Assembly (NCBI GenBank): GCA_964517265.1
Contig: CAZFBS010000007.1
Span: forward strand, 12,043-76,042
Direction of reading: 5' to 3'
Source: REEP01 sp964517265
Lineage (GTDB): Bacteria > Pseudomonadota > Alphaproteobacteria > Rhodospirillales > Defluviicoccaceae
Length of the DNA: 64,000 nucleotides
Positions 26,579-34,451 of the stretch are shown piece by piece; within the stretch, counting starts at the first letter, position 1, and the number at the start of each line of letters is the position of its first letter. Under the pieces are notes generated by a model. It was not told the origin of the DNA. It did no database searches and was given only the letters and a program-made list of their open reading frames with translations. Position numbers and translations under genes: made by a program.

Positions 26579-27118
26579 TCAGGTGCTGGCGGGACCCAAC
26601 GTCCGGGCCCGCTGGCCAAAGCCCCCACGCGCGACTGTGTAGGGCTTCGCTGTCGGCGGTGCCGCCGCTGCCCGCGGAACCGTCGTCCGTCCCGTAGCCG
26701 CGCCGACGCTCCGATTATCAGCGGTGCGGAAGTTTCGGGGATCGTCGGCCGATCGGTACAGTGGCTGGACAGCAGCGCCGGCTCTATTGCTCATCATGCT
26801 GCCCATCATGTATCCCATCATCAGCGGCATAAAGATGGAGCCGCCGCCTTCTGCTTGATACGGAGCCTGCTCGCACTGCTCGGCACCGAAATCGGCCTCG
26901 CAAGCCTCCCGATCCGTGTACTTCGGGGCGACGACGGCGTGCTGCTGTTCGGCAGCCCCGAAGGCTTCTTCGCAAGCCGCGCGACTAGCGCCGGGCTGGT
27001 CGACGCACTGCTCGACGCTCTCAAAAATGGACGCTTCCACCTGCGGCTCCTCGCAGGCCGTCAGGGCGACGCTGCCGGCTCCCATCATGACGAGAGCGAT
27101 CGCGCGCGAGCGCTTCAT
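26579..27118 (-). CDS. ygiB: DUF1190 (YgiB-like) lipoprotein
   Basis: 179 residues with a short signal and lipobox LTAC. The mature part has regularly placed Cys residues in a repeated pattern (EQCVDQPGASRAACEEAFG then REACEADFGAEQCEQAP), followed by a Met/Gly-rich segment (PLMMGYMMGSMM) and a disordered basic tail. This matches DUF1190, and pairing with ygiC is conserved in enterobacteria, so the two presumably act together at the envelope. Role unknown. Confidence 0.87.
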   Translation of the reverse strand: MKRSRAIALVMMGAGSVALTACEEPQVEASIFESVEQCVDQPGASRAACEEAFGAAEQQHAVVAPKYTDREACEADFGAEQCEQAPYQAEGGGSIFMPLMMGYMMGSMMSNRAGAAVQPLYRSADDPRNFRTADNRSVGAATGRTTVPRAAAAPPTAKPYTVARGGFGQRARTLGPAST

Positions 27119-27260
27119 GGTGCCTCCTCAATGCCATCAAGCCGGCGCCATCCGCACCGCACCATCCGTATGATCGAGCCCCCAGTTTACGCAGGGCTAG
27201 CCCCTAATGAAAGGCGCAACTGGAAAACGCGCCCAAGGTCGACGGGCCATCTTCTCCTCG

Positions 27261-28799
27261 TCAGCTGGTGGGTCCCATGTCGTTCGTTGCGGGACCATGC
27301 AGAACGCGCCCGTTTCGCTCGAAACGGGAACCGTGGCAGGAGCAGTCCCAAGTCCGCTCCAGGTTGTTCCATGTCAGCAGGCAGCCGAGATGAGTGCAGT
27401 AGGGAGACCACCTGTGCACCTTGCCCTCGTCATCCTTGTAGACAGCATGTTTCTTGCCGGATGTCTCGATAACCGCACCCTCTCCCGGCTGCAGGTCGTC
27501 AGCGCTGGCGCGCTTGCCGCGACTGACGATGCCGCCCAGCCAATGCTTCCCCACGGAGAGGTTCTTACGCAGAAATGTCGATGCGCCGGTTGCCTTGACG
27601 CGGTTCGAGTCATAGAGGCCGGCAGTCGCCGACTCACGTTCAAGGATGGTGTCGGCAAGCAGGTGCGCGGCTGCGGTGCCGTTGGTAATTCCCCAGGCGC
27701 TGAAGCCGGTCGCGGTGAACACGTGCTTGGAAAGCGGCGTCAACCTGCCGACAAAGGGGAGCCCGTCCATCGAGTTATAGTCCTCCGTCATCCACCGCCA
27801 AGCGATGGAGCGAACCTTGAAGTCACGCTGGGTCTCGTTCGTGAGCCGGCGAAATATCCCGGCGACATTATCCGCCTCGCCCGGGGCGAAGCTGGCGCTG
27901 AGGACGAGCAGGTAGGTGTCGGCGCCACTCGTCCAGGTCCGCAATGAGTGGGGAGCATTATCAACGCAAATGTACATTCCTTCCGGAGCATCGCTCTGGT
28001 CGATCAGTGCGGCAACGCCGACATGAGCACGGGGATATGCGCGGGTAAAAAAACCGCCTCGGTCCAAGATGGGCAAATTGGTGGCAACGATCACATCACG
28101 GGCGGTGACCGAGAAGCCATCGCCAGTGACGCGGCATGGCTCCCCATCCTGCACATCGAGCACGCGGGTGTTCTCGAAAATGAAACTGCCATCGCCTTCG
28201 ACGGCAGCCGCCACCGCCAAGAGATACTTGCGCGGATGGAACTGTGCCTGGTTGTCGAAGCGGAGGGCGCGCGCCACAGGTATGGAGATCGGTGCCGTGC
28301 TGGCAAGGCTGGCGGGCAGGCCAAGACGGACGGCCGCCTCATACTCACTCTCGATCTCCGCAACACCGGCGCCATCGCGGCTGAACACGTAGGAATCCTT
28401 GCGCTCAAAATCGCAGTCGACTTGAAGGCTGGCTGCGATCGCCGCAATCTGTTCGATCGCTTCCTGATTGGCATCGGCATATATCTGGGCCTTCGCGAGC
28501 CCATGGTTGTCGATGAGATCAGCGTAGATAAGTCCGTGCTGCGAGGTGATCTTGGCGGTGCTGTTCCCGGTCACCTGCGCGGCGACCCGGCGCGATTCTA
28601 GAACCGCCACCGTCTTGCCGGCGTGCTTCAGCAACAAGGCCGCTGTCAAACCGACAATACCGCCGCCGACAATCGCCACATCGACAGACCGATCCGCCTC
28701 CAGAACGGGGTAAGGGGAGCCGGGTTCGGTGGCGTTCCAGATGGAGGCGGGTTGCCCGGGAAGATCGGCGTTCGAGACAGCTTCACTCGATCGGTCCAT
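27261..28799 (-). CDS. FAD-dependent oxidoreductase with C-terminal Rieske domain
   Basis: 512 residues. The N-terminal DAO-type FAD domain carries the dinucleotide motif VAIVGGGIVGLTAALL, and the middle has GLPFVGRL and a late ATGFSAWGITNG FAD loop. The C-terminal Rieske [2Fe-2S] domain shows ligands C468-x-H470 and C486-x-x-H489 plus C473 and C488, the disulfide pair of high-potential Rieske proteins. The family oxidises amines or amino acids of unknown identity. Its N-terminus faces speD across a 222-bp divergent region. Confidence 0.9.
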   Translation of the reverse strand: MDRSSEAVSNADLPGQPASIWNATEPGSPYPVLEADRSVDVAIVGGGIVGLTAALLLKHAGKTVAVLESRRVAAQVTGNSTAKITSQHGLIYADLIDNHGLAKAQIYADANQEAIEQIAAIAASLQVDCDFERKDSYVFSRDGAGVAEIESEYEAAVRLGLPASLASTAPISIPVARALRFDNQAQFHPRKYLLAVAAAVEGDGSFIFENTRVLDVQDGEPCRVTGDGFSVTARDVIVATNLPILDRGGFFTRAYPRAHVGVAALIDQSDAPEGMYICVDNAPHSLRTWTSGADTYLLVLSASFAPGEADNVAGIFRRLTNETQRDFKVRSIAWRWMTEDYNSMDGLPFVGRLTPLSKHVFTATGFSAWGITNGTAAAHLLADTILERESATAGLYDSNRVKATGASTFLRKNLSVGKHWLGGIVSRGKRASADDLQPGEGAVIETSGKKHAVYKDDEGKVHRWSPYCTHLGCLLTWNNLERTWDCSCHGSRFERNGRVLHGPATNDMGPTS

Positions 28800-28952
28800 C
28801 GCCCTGATTTCCCTTCCACGCCATGTCGTCCCGCCAGAGGGGCGAATGGCTGTAGAACAGTCGGTCGACGCTTAAGTTCCCGCGATGGAAGCTTCCGGCG
28901 TTGGCCGCCATTCCGGTCCCGCTGTTTCCCCGTCGCGCTGCCGCGATAGTGC

Positions 28953-28980
28953 TTGCGTGAAGGGCACGAAGTCCTATATC
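28953..28980 (+). promoter_or_regulatory. candidate promoter of speD-speE
   Basis: TTGCGT (28953-28958) and TATATC (28975-28980) are spaced 16 bp apart and end 41 bp before the preferred speD start. The TTG within this -35 could only be a start codon if the promoter were elsewhere, which supports the downstream GTG. Confidence 0.35.
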
Positions 28981-29021
28981 AACGCGACCTTTGCTCAAAA
29001 CTAGGTGGGGAACAACGCGAA

Positions 29022-29471
29022 GTGCCGAAGGACGGTCAATACAAGGTTGTGGTCGGCGATCCTGCCGGAGACGTGGTTGGCGGTGGCGTCACGGTCGGCC
29101 CCGATTATTTCATCGACAAGGACGGCTTCCGCTATGCTGGAGGCCACTTGTTGTTGGATTTTTGGGGGGCTAGCAACCTTACCGATCCTGAGGGCATCGA
29201 GCGCGTTCTTTGTGACGCTGCTCGAGCGTCCGGGGCGACGATCCTGCATGCACACATGCATCAGTTCGGCGAGGGTGGAGGTGTCTCCGGTGTCGTCGTT
29301 CTGGCGGAATCCCACATCAGCATTCACACGTGGCCGGAACGCAGCTTTGCCGCAGTCGACATCTTCATGTGCGGTGCTTGCGATCCGCACCTCGCGGTTC
29401 CTGTTCTCCGCCGCGCATTCGAGCCGACAACCATTACGATGACCGAGCATCGACGAGGCTTGGTGGAGTGA
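29022..29471 (+). CDS. speD: S-adenosylmethionine decarboxylase proenzyme
   Basis: Makes decarboxylated AdoMet, the aminopropyl donor for spermidine. From the GTG at 29022 it has 149 residues. YAGGHLLLDFWGA is near the N-terminus and the self-cleavage site AESHISIHTWPE places the pyruvoyl-forming Ser at residue 97; the downstream CGACDP motif with the catalytic Cys is present. A longer frame from a TTG at 28953 is possible but overlaps a candidate promoter. The stop overlaps the speE GTG. Confidence 0.92.
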   Translation: MPKDGQYKVVVGDPAGDVVGGGVTVGPDYFIDKDGFRYAGGHLLLDFWGASNLTDPEGIERVLCDAARASGATILHAHMHQFGEGGGVSGVVVLAESHISIHTWPERSFAAVDIFMCGACDPHLAVPVLRRAFEPTTITMTEHRRGLVE

Positions 29472-30319
29472 GTTGGTTCGCAGAGAGCCTGCATCGCAGC
29501 CGTCACGGCTTCGCGCAGAGCTTAGAAATTTCCCGCGAGATCATCAGGGAACAAAGTCCCTTTCAAGACCTGCTCATCTTCGAGAACCCGGGATTCGGAC
29601 GGGTGTTAGTGTTGGATGGGGTTGTCCAGACGACCGAGCGCGATGAATTCATATACCACGAGATGTTGACACATGTGCCGTTGGTGGCGCACGGGGACGC
29701 CAAGCGTGTGCTGATCATCGGCGGCGGTGACGGCGGCGTGCTCCGCGAGGTAATGCGCCATCCGGTCGAATCGGCGGTGATGGTTGAAATCGACGGTGTG
29801 GTGGTCGAGCGCTGTCGCGAGTTCATGCCGAGCCTGAGCGATGGGGCTTTTGAAGATCCGCGCTCCGAGTTGTTGATCGACGACGGCATCAAATATGTCG
29901 AGGCGGCCTCAGGGCCGTTTGATGTCATCATTGTCGACTCGACCGATCCGATCGGGCCTGGCGAGGTACTGTTCACCGATGAATTCTATGGACACTGCAG
30001 TCGTTTGCTGGGGTCGAGCGGAATTCTCGTCACTCAGGGCGGCGTGCCGTTTTTCCAGGGGCCGGAACTAACGAACAGCTATCACCGCTTGAAGCCTCAT
30101 TTCGCCGACGTCGGTTCCTATGTGATCGCCGTGCCGACCTACGTCGGCGGGTTCATGGCCCTCGGTTGGGCAACCAATGACGGCACGCTGCGCCAGCATT
30201 CAGTGTCCGAACTGGTAGACCGGTACGCGGCCGCTGGGCTTGGTACACGATATTATTCTCCCGCTGTCCATGCCGCAGCATTCGCGATTCCGCCGTATGT
30301 GTCTCGTTTGCTGACATAA
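29468..30319 (+). CDS. speE: spermidine synthase
   Basis: Transfers the aminopropyl group from decarboxylated AdoMet to putrescine. 283 residues from a GTG that overlaps the speD stop (GTGA), a clear translational coupling. Nucleoside-binding GGGDGG at 85-90, VEID near 107 and the catalytic DSTDPIGPG at about 157-165 are all intact. The putrescine source is not obvious locally: the only agmatinase-like gene in the window is a pseudogene. Confidence 0.95.
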   Translation: MSWFAESLHRSRHGFAQSLEISREIIREQSPFQDLLIFENPGFGRVLVLDGVVQTTERDEFIYHEMLTHVPLVAHGDAKRVLIIGGGDGGVLREVMRHPVESAVMVEIDGVVVERCREFMPSLSDGAFEDPRSELLIDDGIKYVEAASGPFDVIIVDSTDPIGPGEVLFTDEFYGHCSRLLGSSGILVTQGGVPFFQGPELTNSYHRLKPHFADVGSYVIAVPTYVGGFMALGWATNDGTLRQHSVSELVDRYAAAGLGTRYYSPAVHAAAFAIPPYVSRLLT

Positions 30320-30347
30320 CAGCGTGAACCGGATGCCCCTTATATGA

Positions 30348-30905
30348 TCAGCGGGGAACGATTTGGATGTGCTTGGCGGGCGTCAGCGGTTCCGTCCGTT
30401 TTGGCAACGTCAGGATCAGCACACCCTTCTCGAACGCAGCACTGATCGTATCTTCGTCGACACTTGCCGGTACCCGAAAGCTGCGGCGGATCGCGCCATA
30501 GCGTCGCTCGCTCAAGTGGACCTGGGCCTCGGGAAGATCGACCGTGCGTGGTTTCACCCCGTCCACGTTGAGCATGCCATCAGCCAGAGACACGTCGATG
30601 TGATCGGGGCCCACCCCCGGCAGCTCGATCGTGATTACCAGTTCCGTTTCCGTCTCGACGCAATCGGCTCGGGGAAGAACCTCGTCCGCGGCCCGAAACT
30701 CCGTTTCAAGCTGTCCGAAGGGGCCGAAGCCGAACCCGCGCCAGCGAAAAGGCGGGGCGAGTTCCCGGAGGAAATCCTCCAGCAGGCGGTCGAGATCCCG
30801 GCGCAGCTCGACGATGGGATGATCGAGCGTGAGCGTGCGCGATTCGACTTCTGTGGAAGGTCGATTCTCGGATGAACTCCGGTTCACTTCAACATGAGAT
30901 TTCAT
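30348..30905 (-). CDS. Hsp20/alpha-crystallin small heat-shock protein
   Basis: 185 residues. A Ser/Arg-rich N-terminal arm leads to an alpha-crystallin domain (ETELVITIELPGVGPDHIDVSLADG, then YGAIRRSFRVP) and a C-terminal VLILTLPK segment. It holds unfolding proteins in a refoldable state as an ATP-independent oligomer. The ATG at 30905 has a perfect AGGAGG ribosome site that is inside a hairpin; see the separate entry. It converges with speE. Confidence 0.94.
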   Translation of the reverse strand: MKSHVEVNRSSSENRPSTEVESRTLTLDHPIVELRRDLDRLLEDFLRELAPPFRWRGFGFGPFGQLETEFRAADEVLPRADCVETETELVITIELPGVGPDHIDVSLADGMLNVDGVKPRTVDLPEAQVHLSERRYGAIRRSFRVPASVDEDTISAAFEKGVLILTLPKRTEPLTPAKHIQIVPR

Positions 30906-30922
30906 ATCAGGATCCTCCTGAT
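30906..30922 (-). promoter_or_regulatory. hairpin masking the hsp20 ribosome binding site
   Basis: On the transcript, AUCAGGA pairs perfectly over 7 bp with UCCUGAU around a 3-nt GGA loop, and the hairpin abuts the AUG. The Shine-Dalgarno AGGAGG lies half in the stem and half in the loop, so ribosome access would require melting. This is the architecture of a minimal RNA thermometer; the temperature response itself is inference. Confidence 0.5.
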
Positions 30923-30998
30923 CGTCATGCGTGTTTTCGCTTGATCGGAGTATAACGCGTCAATAAGGCTTGTCGCCCCCGACATGCGCAGAGAAGAG

Positions 30999-31826
30999 TT
31001 ATCCGCCGAAACTGCGGACGAGGCTGCCCACGACAAGATACCAGCCATCGACCAACACAAAGAAAATGATCTTGAATGGGAGGGCGATGATGACGGGCGG
31101 GAGCATCATCATCCCCATTGACATCAACACCGAGGCCACCACCATGTCGATGATGAGGAACGGAACAAAGATCAGGAAGCCGATCTCGAAGGCGCGTCGG
31201 AGCTCGCTGACCATGAAAGCGGGGATGAGAACTCGAAGCGGGACTGGCGATGTCGCCTCGGGATCGGAGGTAGGCGTCGGTGTCGCCAGCGGCTTCGAAG
31301 CAGGACCGGATGCCGGCGCCAGTTGGGAAGTCGCGCCGGGTTCTTGCGCAATTTGAAGGAATAAGGCCAAGTCCTGTTCGCGGACGTGGCTCATCATGAA
31401 GCCGTGAACGGGCGCAACCGTCCGTTTAAACGCTTCGGCTTCATCGATTTCACCTTCGATCAACGGTTGAACGCCGGTGTCGTACGCCTTCTCCAGCGTG
31501 GGCATCATCACGAACAGGGTGAGGAACAGGGCAAGGCTGACGAGCACCTGATTGGGGGGAGTCTGCTGAGCGCCGAGGGCCGTGCGCACGAAGGAGAGGA
31601 CGATGACGATCCGGGTAAACGAGGTGACCATTACCAGAATGGACGGAGCCAGACTAAGAACCGTGATCAGCGCGATAATCTGAACGAGGCGGCCGGTCGC
31701 AATGCTGCTCTCGGTGCCGAGGTCCAGTGCCAACGTCTGCGCCACTGCCACATCGGACCACAGCAACGATGCCGCCATACCCAATGGCAGGCAAGCGACT
31801 ATGGCTGAGGGAAGGCGGCGACTCAT
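30999..31826 (-). CDS. fliP: flagellar type III export gate protein FliP
   Basis: 275 residues from the ATG at 31826, fixed by an ATGA overlap with fliO. A signal peptide (ending VAVAQ) is followed by four transmembrane helices with family blocks SFTRIVIVLSFVRTALG, PPNQVLVSLALFLT and PFLIIDMVVASVLMSMGMMMLPP. FliP forms the export gate with FliQ and FliR, neither of which is here. The periplasmic loop has a Pro/Thr/Ala-rich insert. Third gene of the flhB-like, fliO, fliP unit. Confidence 0.97.
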   Translation of the reverse strand: MSRRLPSAIVACLPLGMAASLLWSDVAVAQTLALDLGTESSIATGRLVQIIALITVLSLAPSILVMVTSFTRIVIVLSFVRTALGAQQTPPNQVLVSLALFLTLFVMMPTLEKAYDTGVQPLIEGEIDEAEAFKRTVAPVHGFMMSHVREQDLALFLQIAQEPGATSQLAPASGPASKPLATPTPTSDPEATSPVPLRVLIPAFMVSELRRAFEIGFLIFVPFLIIDMVVASVLMSMGMMMLPPVIIALPFKIIFFVLVDGWYLVVGSLVRSFGG

Positions 31827-32161
31827 CGCTGGGGGCCCGCGAGAACGCCGGGCTGACACGCAGCATGACGAACAATGCCGGCAAACTCTCCTTGCGGGGC
31901 GGCAATCCCACTTTCGATCACGGTTTCACCGGTCGATCCAACAATGATGAGGTGCTCGACTTGGTCGCGACGAAGCAAAATCAGTTTTCGCTTCGCGTCC
32001 AGCGGGCGGATCTCGACGATAGTGATGCGAGGGCCTGAGGTGCCCTTGACGAAATGACCCATCCCGAAGCCGAGGCGGCGGGCGAGCGCGCCGACGCCGC
32101 CGATCAGGGCCAGCACAAAAAGGAGGGCAACGACAAATTGCGAATACGTCAAATAATCCAT
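31823..32161 (-). CDS. fliO: flagellar biosynthesis protein FliO
   Basis: 112 residues: one transmembrane helix at about 8-28 (FVVALLFVLALIGGVGALAR), then a cytoplasmic domain with RITIVEIRPLDAKRKLILLRRD, the FliO core that aids FliP assembly. The frame is open far upstream in Arg-rich, non-protein-like sequence, so the start at 32161, 2 bp after the previous stop, is well supported. It overlaps fliP by ATGA. Confidence 0.92.
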   Translation of the reverse strand: MDYLTYSQFVVALLFVLALIGGVGALARRLGFGMGHFVKGTSGPRITIVEIRPLDAKRKLILLRRDQVEHLIIVGSTGETVIESGIAAPQGEFAGIVRHAACQPGVLAGPQR

Positions 32162-32163
32162 CG

Positions 32164-32592
32164 TCACAGCGCAGGATCTTTCGCCTGTTCCATCAGGATC
32201 TGAGCGTTTCCTGCATGGTCCGGGCCAGTTGTTTCGGCTGTTGCCGCCGGCATGGATAGCGCACCATTGGCGCGGTAGACGTAGACGAGAATTTCGGCGA
32301 CCGCGGCAAAGGCCTGGGCCGGTATTTCGCTGTCGATGTCGACGCTCGCCAGCAGCTGGGCGAGATCCGCGTCCTCCCGCACCCGGATACCTTGTGCAAA
32401 GGCGATGGCAAGGATCTGCTCGGCGATCGCGCCGCGGCCGCCAGCGAGAACCCTGGGACTCTGGTCGATGTCCGGGGTGTAGCCGACAGCAACAGCGACC
32501 TTGACCGGATCGTGCGGCGCAGCGTGGTCGGCATCGTCTTGCGAATCCGGGCACGAAGCCCGTGAATCTTTAATTCGGCGCATCTTTTCCAT
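32164..32592 (-). CDS. FlhB C-terminal-domain-like protein with DPVK in place of NPTH
   Basis: 142 residues matching only the cytoplasmic C-terminal domain of FlhB/YscU export switches: DPVKVAVAVGYTPDID, then GRGAIAEQILAIAFAQGI and VDIDSEIPAQAFAAVAEIL. There are no transmembrane helices. The autocleavage motif NPTH reads DPVK, so the catalytic Asn is absent and no self-processing is expected. Similar short paralogues (FlhX/YlqH type) can partly replace the FlhB C-domain. It heads the unit with fliO and fliP. Confidence 0.82.
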   Translation of the reverse strand: MEKMRRIKDSRASCPDSQDDADHAAPHDPVKVAVAVGYTPDIDQSPRVLAGGRGAIAEQILAIAFAQGIRVREDADLAQLLASVDIDSEIPAQAFAAVAEILVYVYRANGALSMPAATAETTGPDHAGNAQILMEQAKDPAL

Positions 32593-32740
32593 GAGCGCCA
32601 GTGTGATCCGCGACGGCTAACAAATCGTTACGGTCTTGCCGTTACAACCCCCGTCTGGGTAGGTGAGGTCATGCACCTATCCTTGTCGGCCGCAAGAGCG
32701 AGGCATATGTACAACATACAAGACGATGCTGAGGCTTGCC

Positions 32741-33276
32741 ATGCCCCAGAAGACCGGGTGCGATCAGGCATTCACGCGAAACAGCCTCTATGGCATGGGC
32801 GGCGAGCCTACGTTCGCCGGCGCTCTGAGCTTTATGCGACTCCGCTCCACCTGCGTCTGACCTGTGTCGATGTCGTCGTCAACGGGATTGCCCTCGACCT
32901 CACCACGACCAATCGCCAGGGTGCTCGCTTCGGTTCGGCGGCTATCCGCCACGCTCCAGCAATCATCAGTCGAAGCAATCCGTGGCCTTGGAGATTCGAT
33001 CTATTTGCCCGCTTAGTGGTCATCGACTACGGCAACTGTGCGTTGGATTTCGGCCGTTCTGGCTCTTGTGTTCCCACTATCGAGCAGCATGCCCGGAACC
33101 TGCTGGAGACGGGGGTCTCAATGTTGACGCTGGGTGGGGGCCATTTTATCAGCTACCCGCTGCTGCGCGCGCATCATGAAGTTCATGGTCCTCTCGCATT
33201 GGCTCACTTCGATGCCCGTTCCGATGTCTGGACCGAGCAGGAGAAACGTTGCATCTTTTCGTATCAGCGCGGGTGA
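32741..33276 (+). pseudogene. decayed agmatinase/ureohydrolase (speB-like) fragment
   Basis: Clear agmatinase sequence in two frames. Frame one (from 32741) reads SLYGMGGEPTFAGALSFMR and stops at about 32858; frame two continues TCVDVVVNGIALDLTTTNR, RFGSAAIR, VIDYGNCALDFGR, LTLGGGHFISYPLLRAHHEV and HFDARSDVW. A -1 shift lies near 32840-32860. The metal-binding HFDAHSD is HFDARSD (His to Arg) and GGDHF is GGGHF, and the chain stops about 15 residues later, so the C-terminal half with two metal-ligand Asp residues is missing. A single sequencing error cannot explain all of this. Confidence 0.85.
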
Positions 33277-33451
33277 CCGGCATCCTCCGTCACGCGGCAG
33301 CGTCATCGTGGGGAACCGACCTGCCGGCGTGTTCTTCCGGCCTCGCAATGTTGCGTGTTGGCGATGCCCGCAAGATAGTGTGTTTTGCAGCGTGGCTGGC
33401 GCGACGCCGGCTCGTTTCGAGCTTTTCATCCAGATGTCGGGGAATCGCACA

Positions 33452-33763
33452 ATGATCAGGCACATCGTTCTTTTCAGCGCGAACAATCCCCTGGACATCG
33501 ACCGGATCCATCAAGCGCTCTCCAAATTGAGGGCGATCCCGCATGTGCGGCATCTGGAGGTCTCCCGCAACGCCAAGAAAGACGATCTGTCGCGGGACAT
33601 CGATCTGGTGGTATATGCCGAGTTCGACGATTATGACCAACTGGAGCAGTATAAAGCGCACCCCCTCTACAGCGAATCGGTCGCGATCGTTCGCCCGTTG
33701 CGGAATATGCGCATCGCCGTGGATGTCGAGGCCGAGGTCCGGTATCCGGACACCGATCGCTGA
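33452..33763 (+). CDS. Dabb (stress-responsive A/B barrel) domain protein
   Basis: 103 residues from the ATG at 33452, which has GGGGAA eight bases upstream. The N-terminal IRHIVLFS strand and later DIDLVVYAEFDDYDQLEQYKAHPLY match the Dabb domain, a dimeric ferredoxin-like barrel of diverse or unknown function. It follows the agmatinase remnant by 175 bp and converges with a lipoprotein gene 8 bp away. Confidence 0.85.
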   Translation: MIRHIVLFSANNPLDIDRIHQALSKLRAIPHVRHLEVSRNAKKDDLSRDIDLVVYAEFDDYDQLEQYKAHPLYSESVAIVRPLRNMRIAVDVEAEVRYPDTDR

Positions 33764-33771
33764 GCATCCCT

Positions 33772-34317
33772 TCAGGACCCCGACTGCCCGGGGCTGAGCA
33801 TGTCCAACGTCACCTGTCGAACGAGCGCGGCGAATCGTGGATCCTCGGGGTCGGTGGCGTCAAGAAGCCTGCCGGACACCGAAACCAGAATTGTAGCGGC
33901 ATCACAGAACGCTCCCAGAACACGAATCGCTCCCTCGCGCAACGGGCCGCCTCCGGTCGATTGTCCGGCGCACTGTTCGTTGGGACTTGTTCCCTGCGGG
34001 GGATTGAACGTCATCACGATCCGAAGGGACTGACTGACCGATCTTGCCCGATCCACTGTAAAATGGGGAGTTGCTGTCCAGGTGACGGCGCCGGTCATGA
34101 TCTCCAGCACGCTGGCCTCGAGCTGCTCGCCGGGTTGCAGAAAGGGCGCCCCCTGGACAACCACGAGGAGCGGAGCCTCCTTCATGGCTCCTTGCGCCAG
34201 AGTCCAAGCGTCCTCGACATGGTACCTGACAACCGTTCGCGGTGCCTCCTCACAGGCTGTAAGGACAACGGTCAGCATAATCAGCAAGAAGGACGCGATG
34301 GTGCGCAAGGATGCCAT
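33772..34317 (-). CDS. hypothetical lipoprotein
   Basis: About 181 residues from the ATG at 34317 (an alternative lies 10 codons upstream). It has a hydrophobic leader with lipobox LTAC, so acylation is expected. The mature domain is beta-rich (APLLVVVQGAPFL, RSVSQSLRIVMTFNPP) with two further Cys (EQCAG and AFCDAA). No family recognised. It is divergent from the SDR gene. Confidence 0.65.
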   Translation of the reverse strand: MASLRTIASFLLIMLTVVLTACEEAPRTVVRYHVEDAWTLAQGAMKEAPLLVVVQGAPFLQPGEQLEASVLEIMTGAVTWTATPHFTVDRARSVSQSLRIVMTFNPPQGTSPNEQCAGQSTGGGPLREGAIRVLGAFCDAATILVSVSGRLLDATDPEDPRFAALVRQVTLDMLSPGQSGS

Positions 34318-34451
34318 GGTCGGTTGCCTATCCGATGGTTGCCTCAAAGGATTTCCGCGGGTTCCAAAGAGAAGGCCGCGGGCTTTGCCGCTGCTATCCT
34401 TTCCTCCATAGTATGAGTTGGCGATTCTTCAACAAGAAAGCAGGGCAGGTG

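Noticed and set aside
28953..29021. Upstream TTG start for speD
   Set aside because: It coincides with a candidate -35 element and adds a non-conserved leader; the GTG at 29022 is closer to the usual family N-terminus.
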